From contig OU964924.1 in NCBI GenBank assembly GCA_918807975.1, positions 4,538,501 to 4,602,500 on the forward strand: a stretch of DNA of 64,000 nucleotides, written 5' to 3'. A program made the position numbers and the translations under genes. This document shows, piece after piece, positions 40,101 to 52,100 of this stretch. Position 1 is the first letter of the stretch. Each line of letters begins with the position of its first letter. The notes beneath the pieces were generated by a model. The model was given only the letters and a program-made list of their open reading frames with translations. It did no database searches and was not told the DNA's origin. This DNA comes from Aplidium turbinatum (taxonomy: Eukaryota > Chordata > Ascidiacea > Aplousobranchia > Polyclinidae).

Positions 40101-43100
40101 TTCAAATTCTAGCACGTTTCAAACACTTATCTATTTTCTTTATCCAAAGACAGGTAAGACGCAACCATACAACAGTCAACAGGGTTGAGCAATATAGCAA
40201 TATATTTCACATATTTACAAATAGTTTTAACAGTCGAACGTTTTCGGCTTAACTTAGTCCTCATCAGGAATCTGGAAATATTTTCCTTGTTGTGTCTTCC
40301 CTGTCTTTGGTACAAGAAAGCAAACTGTCTCCTGAAACTATATTATTTTCTTTAAGTTAAAAAACGTTGATAATAGTGTAAGATAGGCCTGCAGTAAATT
40401 GCGAAACTTTTTAGAGTGGCATCTCAGTCATGTGGTTAATTTCACATTAAGATTTAATTTCATAATTTAACATTTTCGTGTTTGTGTGAAATAGCTTAGC
40501 AACCAGAGTCATTAGCCTTCAAAGTTGCTTGCAGCTTGATTTTCTCTACATCGTTTGCATTGGTTTCCGATTAAACTGCTTTATTAGCTTGCTCACCATC
40601 AGTATATACTTGATTTTTCGTTGAACAATTTTCAGTAGAAACGCAGTTTCTAGACGGTTTTGAGAAATTCTTCTCTTTCCAAACACTCGCATTAGTTTTG
40701 AGGTGAAGTTGGGTTTGGGTCGTGCAGAAGGGAATGAGGACCCTAGCTGGGACAACTCAGCGAGCCCCAGCAAGTATCAGAGCTATCCAACAATGAAAAT
40801 GTTCCCCAAACTCAAAAGCTTCTTCTGATGGCTGGAAGTTAAAAAGCGATAATCACAACCGGCGTTGCATCGGTAACATCACCGATGTGTTAACAATTTG
40901 TTGCATATTTAGTTATTTACCCACAGTTTGTGAGGGTACACCAAAAACCAAACTTCACCCCACGGGCTTCTAATTCTTTTTTGTTAACATCCGAAAATTG
41001 CATATTTTTATACGATTCTAAAGTCATGTCTTTATTTCTCACAAAGGATGATTCTGGAGACTCCTCCGCCTCCCTGGACCCCCAACTGGAGAGGCAGGTG
41101 GAAACAATCCGAAACTTGGTGGACAGCTACATGGCCATCGTCAGCAAGACAATAAGAGATCTTGTGCCGAAGATCATCATGAATATCATGATTGCCCAGG
41201 TAAGCTCATCTCATGAATATCATGATTGCCGAGATAAAATCATCTCATAAATATCATGATTGCCCGGGCAAGCTCACCTCATGAGTATCATGATTTTCCA
41301 AGTTTGATAAACTCATGACTATCATAATGTATATCATGAAACGCCAGATCAGCTTATCCCATGATCATATGATTGACTGGATAGTATCATCTCATGACAG
41401 TGTTACGAACAAAAATCTTGTTATTCCTGTAAAAAGAGTTTTTACTTTTCCTCAGTAAGACTGAGAAATAAAATAAAGTTGTTTTGATGATTGATGCTTC
41501 TGAAGTCAAGAATTAAACGTCAATCTTCTGCAATGCGATGCTTAATCTACTGTTGTCACAAGCCGCTACTCTGTGAAGGTTCTAAACACATGACGGTTGG
41601 TCAGTTTCATCAGGTTAATATTTTTGTCTCAGACGAAAGAGTTCATCAGTACCGAGGTGTTGGCTCATCTGTATTCATCAGGGAACGGAGTAAGTCAAAA
41701 GTTGTCATTAATGGTTTTGCCTTTTAACCCATAGATAGTTAATAGTTTTAACATACTGCGATGTTGTGTTGCCAAGGTTGAGATATTTATTGAGAGTCAG
41801 GTGGTCTTGCTCTTTTCACACTACAAATAGACATAACTGAGCAACAACACAACATTTAGCATTATTAACACAAAAACAAAAAAGCGAACGTTTTCGGCTA
41901 TGCATATAACCCTTATAAAGCCTTAAAAAATATTGTATCAAGAAGTATTGGACAAACTTTTCACACTTAGTTCGTAACTTATGTTGGCTTGGAGGTTTTA
42001 TGGATCGAATGTTTGGTTTTCTATGCGATAAGAATCGGCTTCAAGAGCACTCTGCTGGATCAAATGACATGCTTCACGACAGCCTTTGTTTCCCGTCTAC
42101 TCACGTAATCTTCAACCACCGAGCATTAGCCTGAATATAACAAAAATTGTACTGCTTAGAAAATCCTTTTGTTTGTTAGCTATAGCAATATAGCATGACC
42201 ACACGGTAAATTCTCTTCATTCACTTTTGGGACTTCTTTTCAGGCAAACTTGATGGAGGAGTCTAGAGAGGAAGAGGAAAGAAGGGAAACGATGCTAACC
42301 ATGTATCACAGCCTCAAAGAAGCGCTAAAATGTATGGGGGACATCAACATGCAGGTGAATGTCTTCTATCAATCGTGCAGTTCTGGTATGTTTTTGCAAC
42401 ATTGGTGTCTTGGGCAACGAAATCCTTTCTTTCTACGTTAATTCTTTGTCCATAGACGTTGAGTCAGTGTAAAAAGGAGAGCTGTAACCAGCTGGCGTAT
42501 TGGTTTAGTGGTATCTTTACTAGTCTCACTCGCAACTGGTCGAAAGTGAAAGTTGCTTTTCCGTTTGAATGTAGGATTTGATAAGACCGGTGCAGCACAC
42601 ACTACGTAACTCACATCGCAGGCAGTACGGTGCCTTCTCGTTTACTTTAAAGATTTTCATCAAACTTACGAATGAAACTAAATTTCTTGAGTCAAATTGA
42701 TTTCAAATTTTTTTCAATCAATAAGCAACTTCCTGCTTGACATCCGTGGAGATTTAAGTTGAGAAGCGTTGTATTGGCTGAAACCATAAGGTCGTCTTTC
42801 AAAGAACGTTTTGTTGAAGAATTCCCATTTGATGATTTTCAGACTGCGCAAACGTCACTTCCTCCTCCTGTGGACAACTCCTGGATCCCTGAAGAGTCAT
42901 CTCCATCTCATGCATCAAACAACGTATCAAACGGTGTCCCCCCGGCTTCCACACCTTCGTATCCTTCATCGCGACCCAGGTACAGCCTGTCCCAACTAGC
43001 AAAATGCGTCATTTTTACATTGATTCAACGTCTACAGACGTCGAATCTATGTAAAAATAATGGACTTTTGCTGTCTGAAGTCGTATTGCTTCCATTACAC

Positions 43101-46100
43101 AGGCCAACAAAAAAGATAAAAAATGTTGTGTCTGCAATGTAAGATGTAATTCGGGGTATATTGAGGCTGCTGATGTCAAAAATCACATATCAGATTTTAC
43201 CCATCACACCAGGTTTTTGAGATTTTCGGATGATATTGTTTCTCATAATATTGGCTTTTTAACCGAATTTTCTCTTACCGTTACCGTTTTATAAAGACCT
43301 TATGAGCCAATAGTGTTTGAAAATTTGTCATAATCATGGAAATGATTTTATTTTGTAACATTTGGAGATGTATGATGCCACCATGACCATTGGAGTGACC
43401 TACCTATCTTCAGAAGGTACACTAGTCAGAAGGCCCCCTAGCTAGATGGTCCATTGGTCAAAAAGGTCACCTAGACCATCTGGCCAGCGGACCATCTGTC
43501 TATGGTAGACCATCCAACTTATGTACCTTTTAAGAACTGTCCATAAACCACCCCTTACAGGCAGGGTTACATTAACTTTCGCCTGAATGTTTAGTACCAC
43601 TCCACTTTTTGATATATAACATCGGTTTTATCTTTTTCGCTGAACGTGGAGATTTAAGCTTATGTGAAACTTGTCTATAACTCATTCTTAATTGAATTTT
43701 CATGTATTCAGATTTTTTTTATTTTAGCAAGGTATTAATTCTGTTTGTGGTGTGAATAAGTAGCAGGATGGAATCTTCAAGGAGAAAGTGTGAAAATGAC
43801 CCTGATGTTTTTTGTTACGTATGTGGCAGTTATACTGTTCCTAACCAAAGGCAATCCATAACAAGTTTTGTGAAACAAGCATATCTTGCATACTTTAAAA
43901 TTCGCCTAGGTGATTAGGACAAATCATGGGCTCCACATACTGCATGTAAAGCTTGTGTGGAAAACCTAAGACGATAGATCAATGGAAATCATAAATCCAC
44001 TCACAACATTCACGAAAATCATGCAAGCGAAAGTTTTTCCCAGAGTAACGTTTCCCAAGTGTGCATGTTAATTTCTTTTTTTCAGTAGAATTGAACCTAT
44101 TTTTAAGTGTTTATTCTATTCAATTTCTTCAATTTTATTTTTCTTTGCTGGCGCAAACATAATAGCGAATGACATTACAAACACACAACTGTAGCACCAA
44201 CAAAAGGAAAAGATGTCAAAACCAAAAGGCTTAAAATATGCATATTGGGGATTTGCACAGCCACCAAACCTACTTCTTAACACGAAAAAAATAACAATGT
44301 AGCCTACTCTTGTATAAAAAAGGACGTTGAACGTGTAGTGTTAGCAGATAACCTTTGAAGAATTGGGATCAAGTTACCAGACGTTAATAAAAAAAATAAA
44401 TAAAAATAAAATAAAGCAGGTCTTGAAATACCTTAATGTTTTCATTAATATCATGTTTGTATCTCTTGTGTAGACTTCAGACTTTATCGTGATGAATTTA
44501 GACTTTATCGCAGACCTTGTTGACAAAAAAGAGTTCAAATTCCATGAAACGCCATAGTCTACCGATATAGATCAGGAGTCGATTTTACCAATTTTTACCA
44601 AAACAGCATTCAGATATCATAAAATCCTGATGTGATACAAAAAATATGATGTGATTTTTGAATTCAGCACCCAAAATATACCCTAGAATGACATTTACTA
44701 TGCTGACACAAAAAGTGTGTTGGCTTGTGTTATTGATATAGATATACAGGGTGAACAGAAAGTCCTTTGACTTTTTTTCATTCTATGATTAAACATCTTG
44801 AATGTCATTTACATGCCTTTTAATGCTAACTATCTTGCTAAACTCTCTAAATTTAGCTCTAATTGTAAGGTCTAAAATGAGCTCAAGAGAAACCATCATT
44901 TAGCTCCATCGGGCGGGGAAACCAACTCTGAGATCATTAAGCTCTCAAAAGTTGCCAAAATCACCGTTTACCATGTTCTCCTTGTTGCGTTTGAGGTCGC
45001 TGCAGGTCACGTTGTTGTACCCAGACGCAGCAGTCAATAGATTGTCTGTTCATCGAGCGTTGTTAGGTCTACATGTCTATCCTTGGGTTGGTATGCAGGA
45101 CATTGGTAGAGAATGTGGTATGCAGTCTGAAAATCTGTCTACCATCTTCTTCTTCTTTCGTTTAAGACTAGATCAAATCAAATTTCAGGGCAGGTGGTGG
45201 AGAGCCAGGTGAGTGTAGCTTCGTCCAGCGTTGCTATACCATGCGTTCCATTTGGTGCCTTGTAGTTGGGGCATTCGAGAATGACATGGTCAGCAGTTTG
45301 TTTCTCCGCGCCGCATTCGCAGGCCGATGAGGGAGCCAGACCCCACTTGTGCATGTTGGAATGGAAGCGACCGAATCCGGTTCGGATTCTGTTGAGCTTG
45401 ACCCAAGTCGGCCGAGGCAGGTCCATACAAGGGGGGCACGCCACCGGGTGGGGTGTAAAACCATGTAGTTTAGTGTCGGTGGCGCACCACGCTGTATTCC
45501 AAGTGTCTTCCATGAAGTGAGCTGCGCTGATGGCATGATCGCTGAATGGATGTAGTAATTCAACAGCAGCTGGCACAAAGGGGTGTCTTGACTTTAGTTG
45601 CCGGGGCGATTCCTGAGGTGGGATGTTGAGTTTTGCATGAAGCAAGTAGTTAGGATCCCCCGCCCGGCGAGCCAGGTGTCTACCATGTTGTGAATAGATT
45701 AAGGAACTTGGTACATCTGAAGATCGTCCTAGGCTAGGAGTGGAAGACCTCGCACTGCTCGAACAAAGAAATTGGTTAAGGTTGTCCGAGAAAGGGTGAG
45801 GAGAAACCCAAACAGATCCATTCGTCAAATGGTCAAAGACCTGAATGTGAGCAACACTTTGATGAGAACCAATGTGAAAAAGGATCTTTAGTTGTCTCCT
45901 TACAAGATAAGATAACTCAAGTTCCTTTCACCTCTCCAAAAGCAAAAGAAACTTGAAAGAGCACAGATTTTTCTCAGAACTGAAGGCAGGCATGGCAGGG
46001 CAAGAGATCATTTTTTCAGACGAAAAACTCTTCACAATTGAAGCTCAGTTCAATAACCAGAATGATAGAATTTATGCAAAGTCTTCAGCAGATGTTAGAG

Positions 46101-49100
46101 ATTTTATGAGAACAGTTTACCGCCGTCAAATACCGTCTTCTGTCGTGGTGTGGGCCGCCACCTCCATAACTTGGAAGTCTCCTCTGATTTTCTTGGAACA
46201 AGGGGTGAAACTCAATTCAGATCGCTACACCAACGACATTTTGGTTCCAGCCCTTGAAGAGATGAAGAAACACAACAAAGAACAGCTCTTCACATTTCAA
46301 CATGATGGTGCACCATCCCTCACCACAAGAAAGACTCAAGAAAGACTCAAGATGCTCACGTCAACTTCGAAGATTCTGGAGCAAGGAAGTGTGGCCTCCC
46401 TCATCACGTGATTTGAATCCCATAGACTTTTGTGTTAGGTCGTTATTGCAGGCAAAAACCTGTTCCGTTACTCACCCAAGTGTTGATGCTCTGAAGCAAT
46501 CACTCTTGCGGGAATGAGCCAAAATACCCAAGGATGAGCTACGTGCCTCGGTCGAAAACTTCCGACAAATAATTGAGAGAGTTATCCAAGTGAAGGGCGG
46601 CCACATTGAAAATAAACAAAGAAATTTATTCCTAGTATTGTAAGCTCTCCTTGTGATACCTTTTTGTTAAAATATTATTTATTTTTTATTAATAAATCGT
46701 TTATAAGTTGTGCCAAGGACTTTCTGTTCACCCTGTAGTCTTTTTAAAATTATACTGTACACCAACATGCAAGTTTTACAAAAAATTAAAACAAGAAAAC
46801 CGAAATATTTCGGCCACAGGAGTAACACCAATTCTATTCAAAAACTACTGCTAGAAGGGAATATGAATGGAAAACGAAATAGGGCTGGCCACCAAGAATT
46901 TGGACTAATGACATTAAAGACCGGACAGGATTTGACTACAACACAGCAATTACAATATCTCAAAATAGAACATCTTGGCGCTTCATTGTCTCCAACCCAC
47001 GACGAAAGGAAGGAGCTGGGTATCAGTATTTTTTTAGCCCAATCTAACACATTTACTTGCCAGGCGTGCAAGTCTGTTATAGCGAATATGTGGGATCCAA
47101 AAAATTGTGTGAAAATTATTTTCAATAGTTAATGTTTTTTACTTCTTCGCAAATCTCTCTAAAGCAGTGTTTTCAACTGACATTGACTCAACTACTTATT
47201 GATCATATTCTTAAACTCCTTTAAGACAGCCATCACCAAATTTCATGTGATCAATCGACTTATTTGGTACCAGGTAGCGTAGTTTATCATGTTCATGAAC
47301 TCAATTTAAAATCACCGCATTTTGTGTTCACATTTGACAAAATAGCGTTTTGACGGTTTTCAACAATGTAAAATTTCTCTACCGCTACTTAGTGACTTAG
47401 TATTAGAAGATATTTTTCTCGATACTATTCAATTAATCAACTTGTGCATAGTTACCCACATGGCTCACAAGAGCTAGATTAGTGTAACGTCCTATTCTCG
47501 TCGGTTGACCGTTGGTTATTTTAAGCGAAAATTTCCAAGAAAAAATTTCACTGCAAACCAAAGATTCCGACTGGGCGTCTTGTCGGGTTCAAAATCCTTT
47601 TTAGATTTGCGAAAACCCCTCTTCCCTCCTAGGTCACTGTACGTCGATGCGTCATCGTCTGATGACATGCCTGCTGACAATGACAAATGTAACACGTCAT
47701 TTCACCATCTACGTCATCATCACCTGACAATGAATCGTAGTCGAAGCTACCGGAGGTCACGAGCAGGGGATTCGAACCCGGAGACATCATGGATCTCCTA
47801 GTGGGGTTCTGATTGTTCAAGCATGGATTGGTTTATGCATCGGCACGAGCTTAATGTGACAAATCCATTGTTTTTGTCAAATCAACGTTGCAAGACGTTA
47901 GTTTGACACCACTAAATAATTTTATCGTTTTCTTGATATCTTTTTTGAAATCACAAAAACGATAGATTTGGGATATTGAAAGAAATACAAACTTTCAATT
48001 ATCCGACAAACTTCTGATCTGGTTTCTTGGTTTTATCTAGGACAACTAAACTGTCCTAGACAGCAAATCAGCTTTTTTCATTGATTTAACATCTTTATCA
48101 ATCTGAATCAATGTAAAAAAAGACTAATTTGCTGTGTGAGTATGCAACCCTCAACTAACCGCGAATCAGTCCTTCATCGCGTACTTGAACAAAAATCAAT
48201 ATTTTGTGGCCTGAACAACGTTTGACAACTACGGGACGGGTAGACCGATAAAAGTTGCAGAAGTATAAAAGTTGTATAAAAGTTCTTGTGAAGTAAGCAA
48301 AGTTGCAGAAGTTTTTCACCTTCCTTCGCTGTAGCAATGACATGCAAGAAATAATGGCTGCCACATCATTTAAAAAAAAGGTAACTTTCACTGGAAATCG
48401 AACCCCCACGTTAGAGCATCTGACTAACATCCGGAATGTGTATGTGGATTACGTTGCATTAAACATTTTAATTGCTTTATAATGTATTCTGGATTTTAAA
48501 CAAGAATGATTTTTTTACCGTCGACCAACTCCCGTTAACGTCGAGTATAAAGAGAACCTTATCCTCATTTTCGAAGCTCAGTGAGGTGACCACTTTCCCT
48601 TAACAAAAAGCTATTTCTAGTAGATGCAATGAACTTATATCTTTTGGCATGAAAATTGAAAGTATATTAAGTCGGACTGAAGGAGGAAGATGCAAGGGAC
48701 AGGGTGAAATGGAGAAAAGGGATTAAAACAATTGCTGCGCGGAAACAATCGGCCACCCCCACTAGTGGGGAACAAACCGACGATGGATTATGATGATGAT
48801 GATGATTTTGATGCCCAAGTTTTAGTTTTTTTTATGTTACTCTTAATTTTGATGTCGGTCGTGAGTATGTCATTTTTTGCTAGGTATTAAATGTTTTGTG
48901 CTGACTACGTGCTATGTTGAAACTACGTCCTATTTCGGTTATTCCCAGCACTTATATGGACAAGATTCTTGCCTTGAAGTCATTTTGTCTTCAACGAATC
49001 TTCGCAGCAGCTTCAAGTTCAACTGCTCTTACTTTACGTGATTGCAGGCGGTTAGCTTTAACTTTGTGTGATGTAAGCGTTCGATTTTAGAATGAAACCT

Positions 49101-52100
49101 TTTCCAGTGGGTCCGTGCAGTAGCAGTTGTTTTCGACAACTGACGTTTTTGCGTGAGTGAACTTTACGTAATGACGTTCGTTGTCGTTCCGAAACAGTAT
49201 CTTGTACCAAGCTATCACAGACAAGAGTTTGTATCTACAAGCGCAAAGCAACTGCGCCATCCAACGGTGCAGATAATAACTCACGAAGCCCACTAGAGTC
49301 ATCTGAATTTAAAACACAACTCGAATATGCAAAAGAAATGCAGTAAAAATTGAGAAAATGGTGTCAAGAAAACTCTTTGCACTCATGGTAAACCTCTGTC
49401 ATTTTTGTGTTCAAACTGTTAATTTTATGTTGAAAACACAAACTAATGACTTCGTGAAGAAGAAGCGTTCTTCCTGGCTATCAGCACAAGGCTGAGCACC
49501 CACTAGTAAACAAACTAATGACGTCATTTCTTTTTCTCAGTGCTAGGAGCGCAAGTCCACGCCGAGCTCCTCCATCTCGTCCTCAAGCGGCGCGATTTGC
49601 TCCTGGACCTCCAGCTTCCCAAGTCCCTTCTCTTCCTCCTCCTATGGTGCCAACAAGTGCAGCTCCCCCTATTCCAAACCGTCCTGGATCCACCAGAGCT
49701 CCTCCATCTATTCCGAGGTAATTTAGTGAAGTAGATTGCGGTTACATTGGCACAAGTTGGCGTCCGGGGAATGTTACTTTCCAGTCATCTTTCCAATTCC
49801 TGAGATTATCATTTTGGAATCCTAGACAAAAATTTAGAAAAATACTCCTTAACCCCATCAACCATTCAACTTACGCTACTTCAGTTGAGGCTTTCTCTGT
49901 TCTTTTGTTTTCTAAATATTTTGAAAATAAAATATTAATGAGTCTCTTTATATACTCTTGCTTGTATTTCAATATTACATGTTTTGTGTAGTTGTGTGTA
50001 CATTTTTGTTATTCACCGTAGGCCAGGAGATTTTAAGGTGAGCATTTGACGAAACTTCAATTTCGCGATCTTCAGTTCGGTTCTGAAATTTCAACCCTGA
50101 TTGTGACGTTGATTTGACGTATGCGGTGATGTCATTTCTAGACAGAGCAATACATGGAGGGCAAATATTTTGGTGTGCCGATATTTTTTTCTTGAAGCCT
50201 ATAGTTGACTGGTGGGAAAGTTGCAATGTGTTGTTTATGTGGTATGTTTGTTTTACTGCAATACAGAATGTCGTTATTCTCGTTGGCTCTTGAACAGCTA
50301 CCCCAGCCACTAATATACTTTCTCCTAGCGCTGTCGTATTGTGTGTTTTGAAGCCGTGGTGGAGCTTTAAGTGGCTTGATGATATGCTCCCAATCAGCAA
50401 TACCCCGTTCTTTTTACATTGATTCAACGTCGGCCCACGTTGAATCAATGTAAAATGGACGGGGTTTTGCTGGCTGGGTTTTCTCACTTACGCTTAGTAG
50501 CAACCAGTATGCGAAAGTAATTAAAATTCCAAGACTGGGTTTACACAAACCGGTGCAAACCGGTTGAAAACCACTACTGCTTTGAAGGGTTTCACCAACG
50601 TTCATTGATGGGTCGTTTGTACACTGGCACTTCCCTTTCTATATTTGTTTCATATAGAAACGTTGTTTTGATTTAAACATAGCTATTCAACTTTAACCAT
50701 GTAGCCATGGCGTGATAGTGATGAGCGTCATCGACCTGATGTAGCTGACTGGGACGGTTGCGAAACGAAAATCCTTAAGACGCCAATGCACCGCAATTAT
50801 GAATGCAAACAGTCGAATGGCCTTACAGTGTACATCTGTACATACTTGTCCGGGCCACTCTTCTACTTTTCAGAAACAGAATAGTTTGAAATAGGGATAG
50901 TAGAAGTAGGGGGATGATCACTGAAATAGGAAGTGGACAACTGGAGAGCCGTAAAGTTTTGACAAAATTTGGTGCAACTACAAAAAGAACAATCTCACTA
51001 ACGTGTTAGTTCGTGGTCGTCTTGATTCCTTTCGCCACGGAAGATCAACTGTAGACCAGGTCACTCTGATGACCCAAGACATCGAGGACAGCTTCTCGGC
51101 AAAAAAGAAGGCTGGCGCCGTGTTTGTCGATCTCACGGCTGCCTACGACACTGTATGGCACAGCGGCCTTACCTGCAAACTACTCCGTCTCCTTCCTGAC
51201 AGGCACATGGTCCATATGATTATGGAACTTGTGCAAAACCGCAGCTTTACCCTTTCCACCGGTAGCGGCCGACGAAGTAGACTACGTCGACTCAGGAACG
51301 GCGTCCCACAGGGCTCTGTCCTGGCTCCCCTCCTCTTTAACACTTACATCTATGACCTGCCTGACACCATCTCCAGGAAGTATGCTTATGCAGACGATCT
51401 GGCTCTCCTGCATCCAGCCGGAGATTGGCAGTCAATGGAGAGGAACCTAAGCCAGGACATGTCAACTATATCAACATATCTCCAGAAATGGAAGCTACAG
51501 CTCAGCAAGGCAAAGACAGTGTCGGCGGCCTTCCACCTAAACAACAAGGAAGCAAAACGTGAGATCAACATTACCACCGATGACGAACACCTCCCCTACT
51601 GCGCCGAACCCACCTACCTCGGCGTAACCCTGGACAGGTCACTCACGTACCGACGACACCTGGAGTCACTGCGCAAAAAACTATCTGCGCGCGTTGCACT
51701 TTTGAGGCGGCTGGCGGGTTCCGGTTGGGGAGCTGATGCGAAAACCCTTCGCACAGCTACCTTGGCCCTTGTCCATTCTACTGCTGAGTACTGCGCACCA
51801 GTGTGGTGCCGCAGCTCTCACACCCACCACATTGACACCGCCATCAATGACGCACTACGCACTGTGACTGGATGCCTGCGTCCCACTCCAACGGACTGCC
51901 TTCCCATCCTTGCAGGCATCCAACCTGCTGAGCTTCGCCGTAAAGGAGCCATGATTTCCCTTGCTCGTCGCGCACTGGACCCCGACCACCTCCTCCACAG
52001 TACATTTCAGCGCCTACCTGGAGGACAGCAGCGACTGAAATCAAGACGCCCATTTGTGCCCGCCGCACGACAGCTTCTGAACAACGTTGAAGATCTTGGA

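Larger units (their letters stand above)
44745..46737 (+). mobile_element. Tc1/mariner transposon with two nested insertions
   Basis: Element 44747-46735 with TA duplications on both sides. TIRs CAGGGTGAACAGAAAGTCC (perfect by eye over 19 bp). Transposase blocks on +: N-terminal helix-turn-helix (about 44880-44977), [11 protein letters not shown]-like linker near 45705, then 45953-46411 with [35 protein letters not shown] and [10 protein letters not shown] (first two catalytic Asp). The third acidic region near DLNPIDF is shifted by frame. Several frameshifts and stops. Without inserts the length is about 1.3 kb, usual for the superfamily. Confidence 0.9.

Noticed and set aside
40230-40285. 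Possible hammerhead ribozyme: the minus strand has CTGATGAG followed 14 bases later by CCGAAAACG.
   Set aside because: Stem II pairs only with a bulge and I could not find a convincing stem III or cleavage triplet. The related copies lack CTGATGA.
47744-48440. tRNA genes at 47744-47812 and 48380-48440.
   Set aside because: Only B-box halves are present, without A boxes or a closed cloverleaf.
49975-50487. A 170-codon minus-strand ORF in intron 22.
   Set aside because: It runs through a hairpin repeat and has no domain, start context or splice support.
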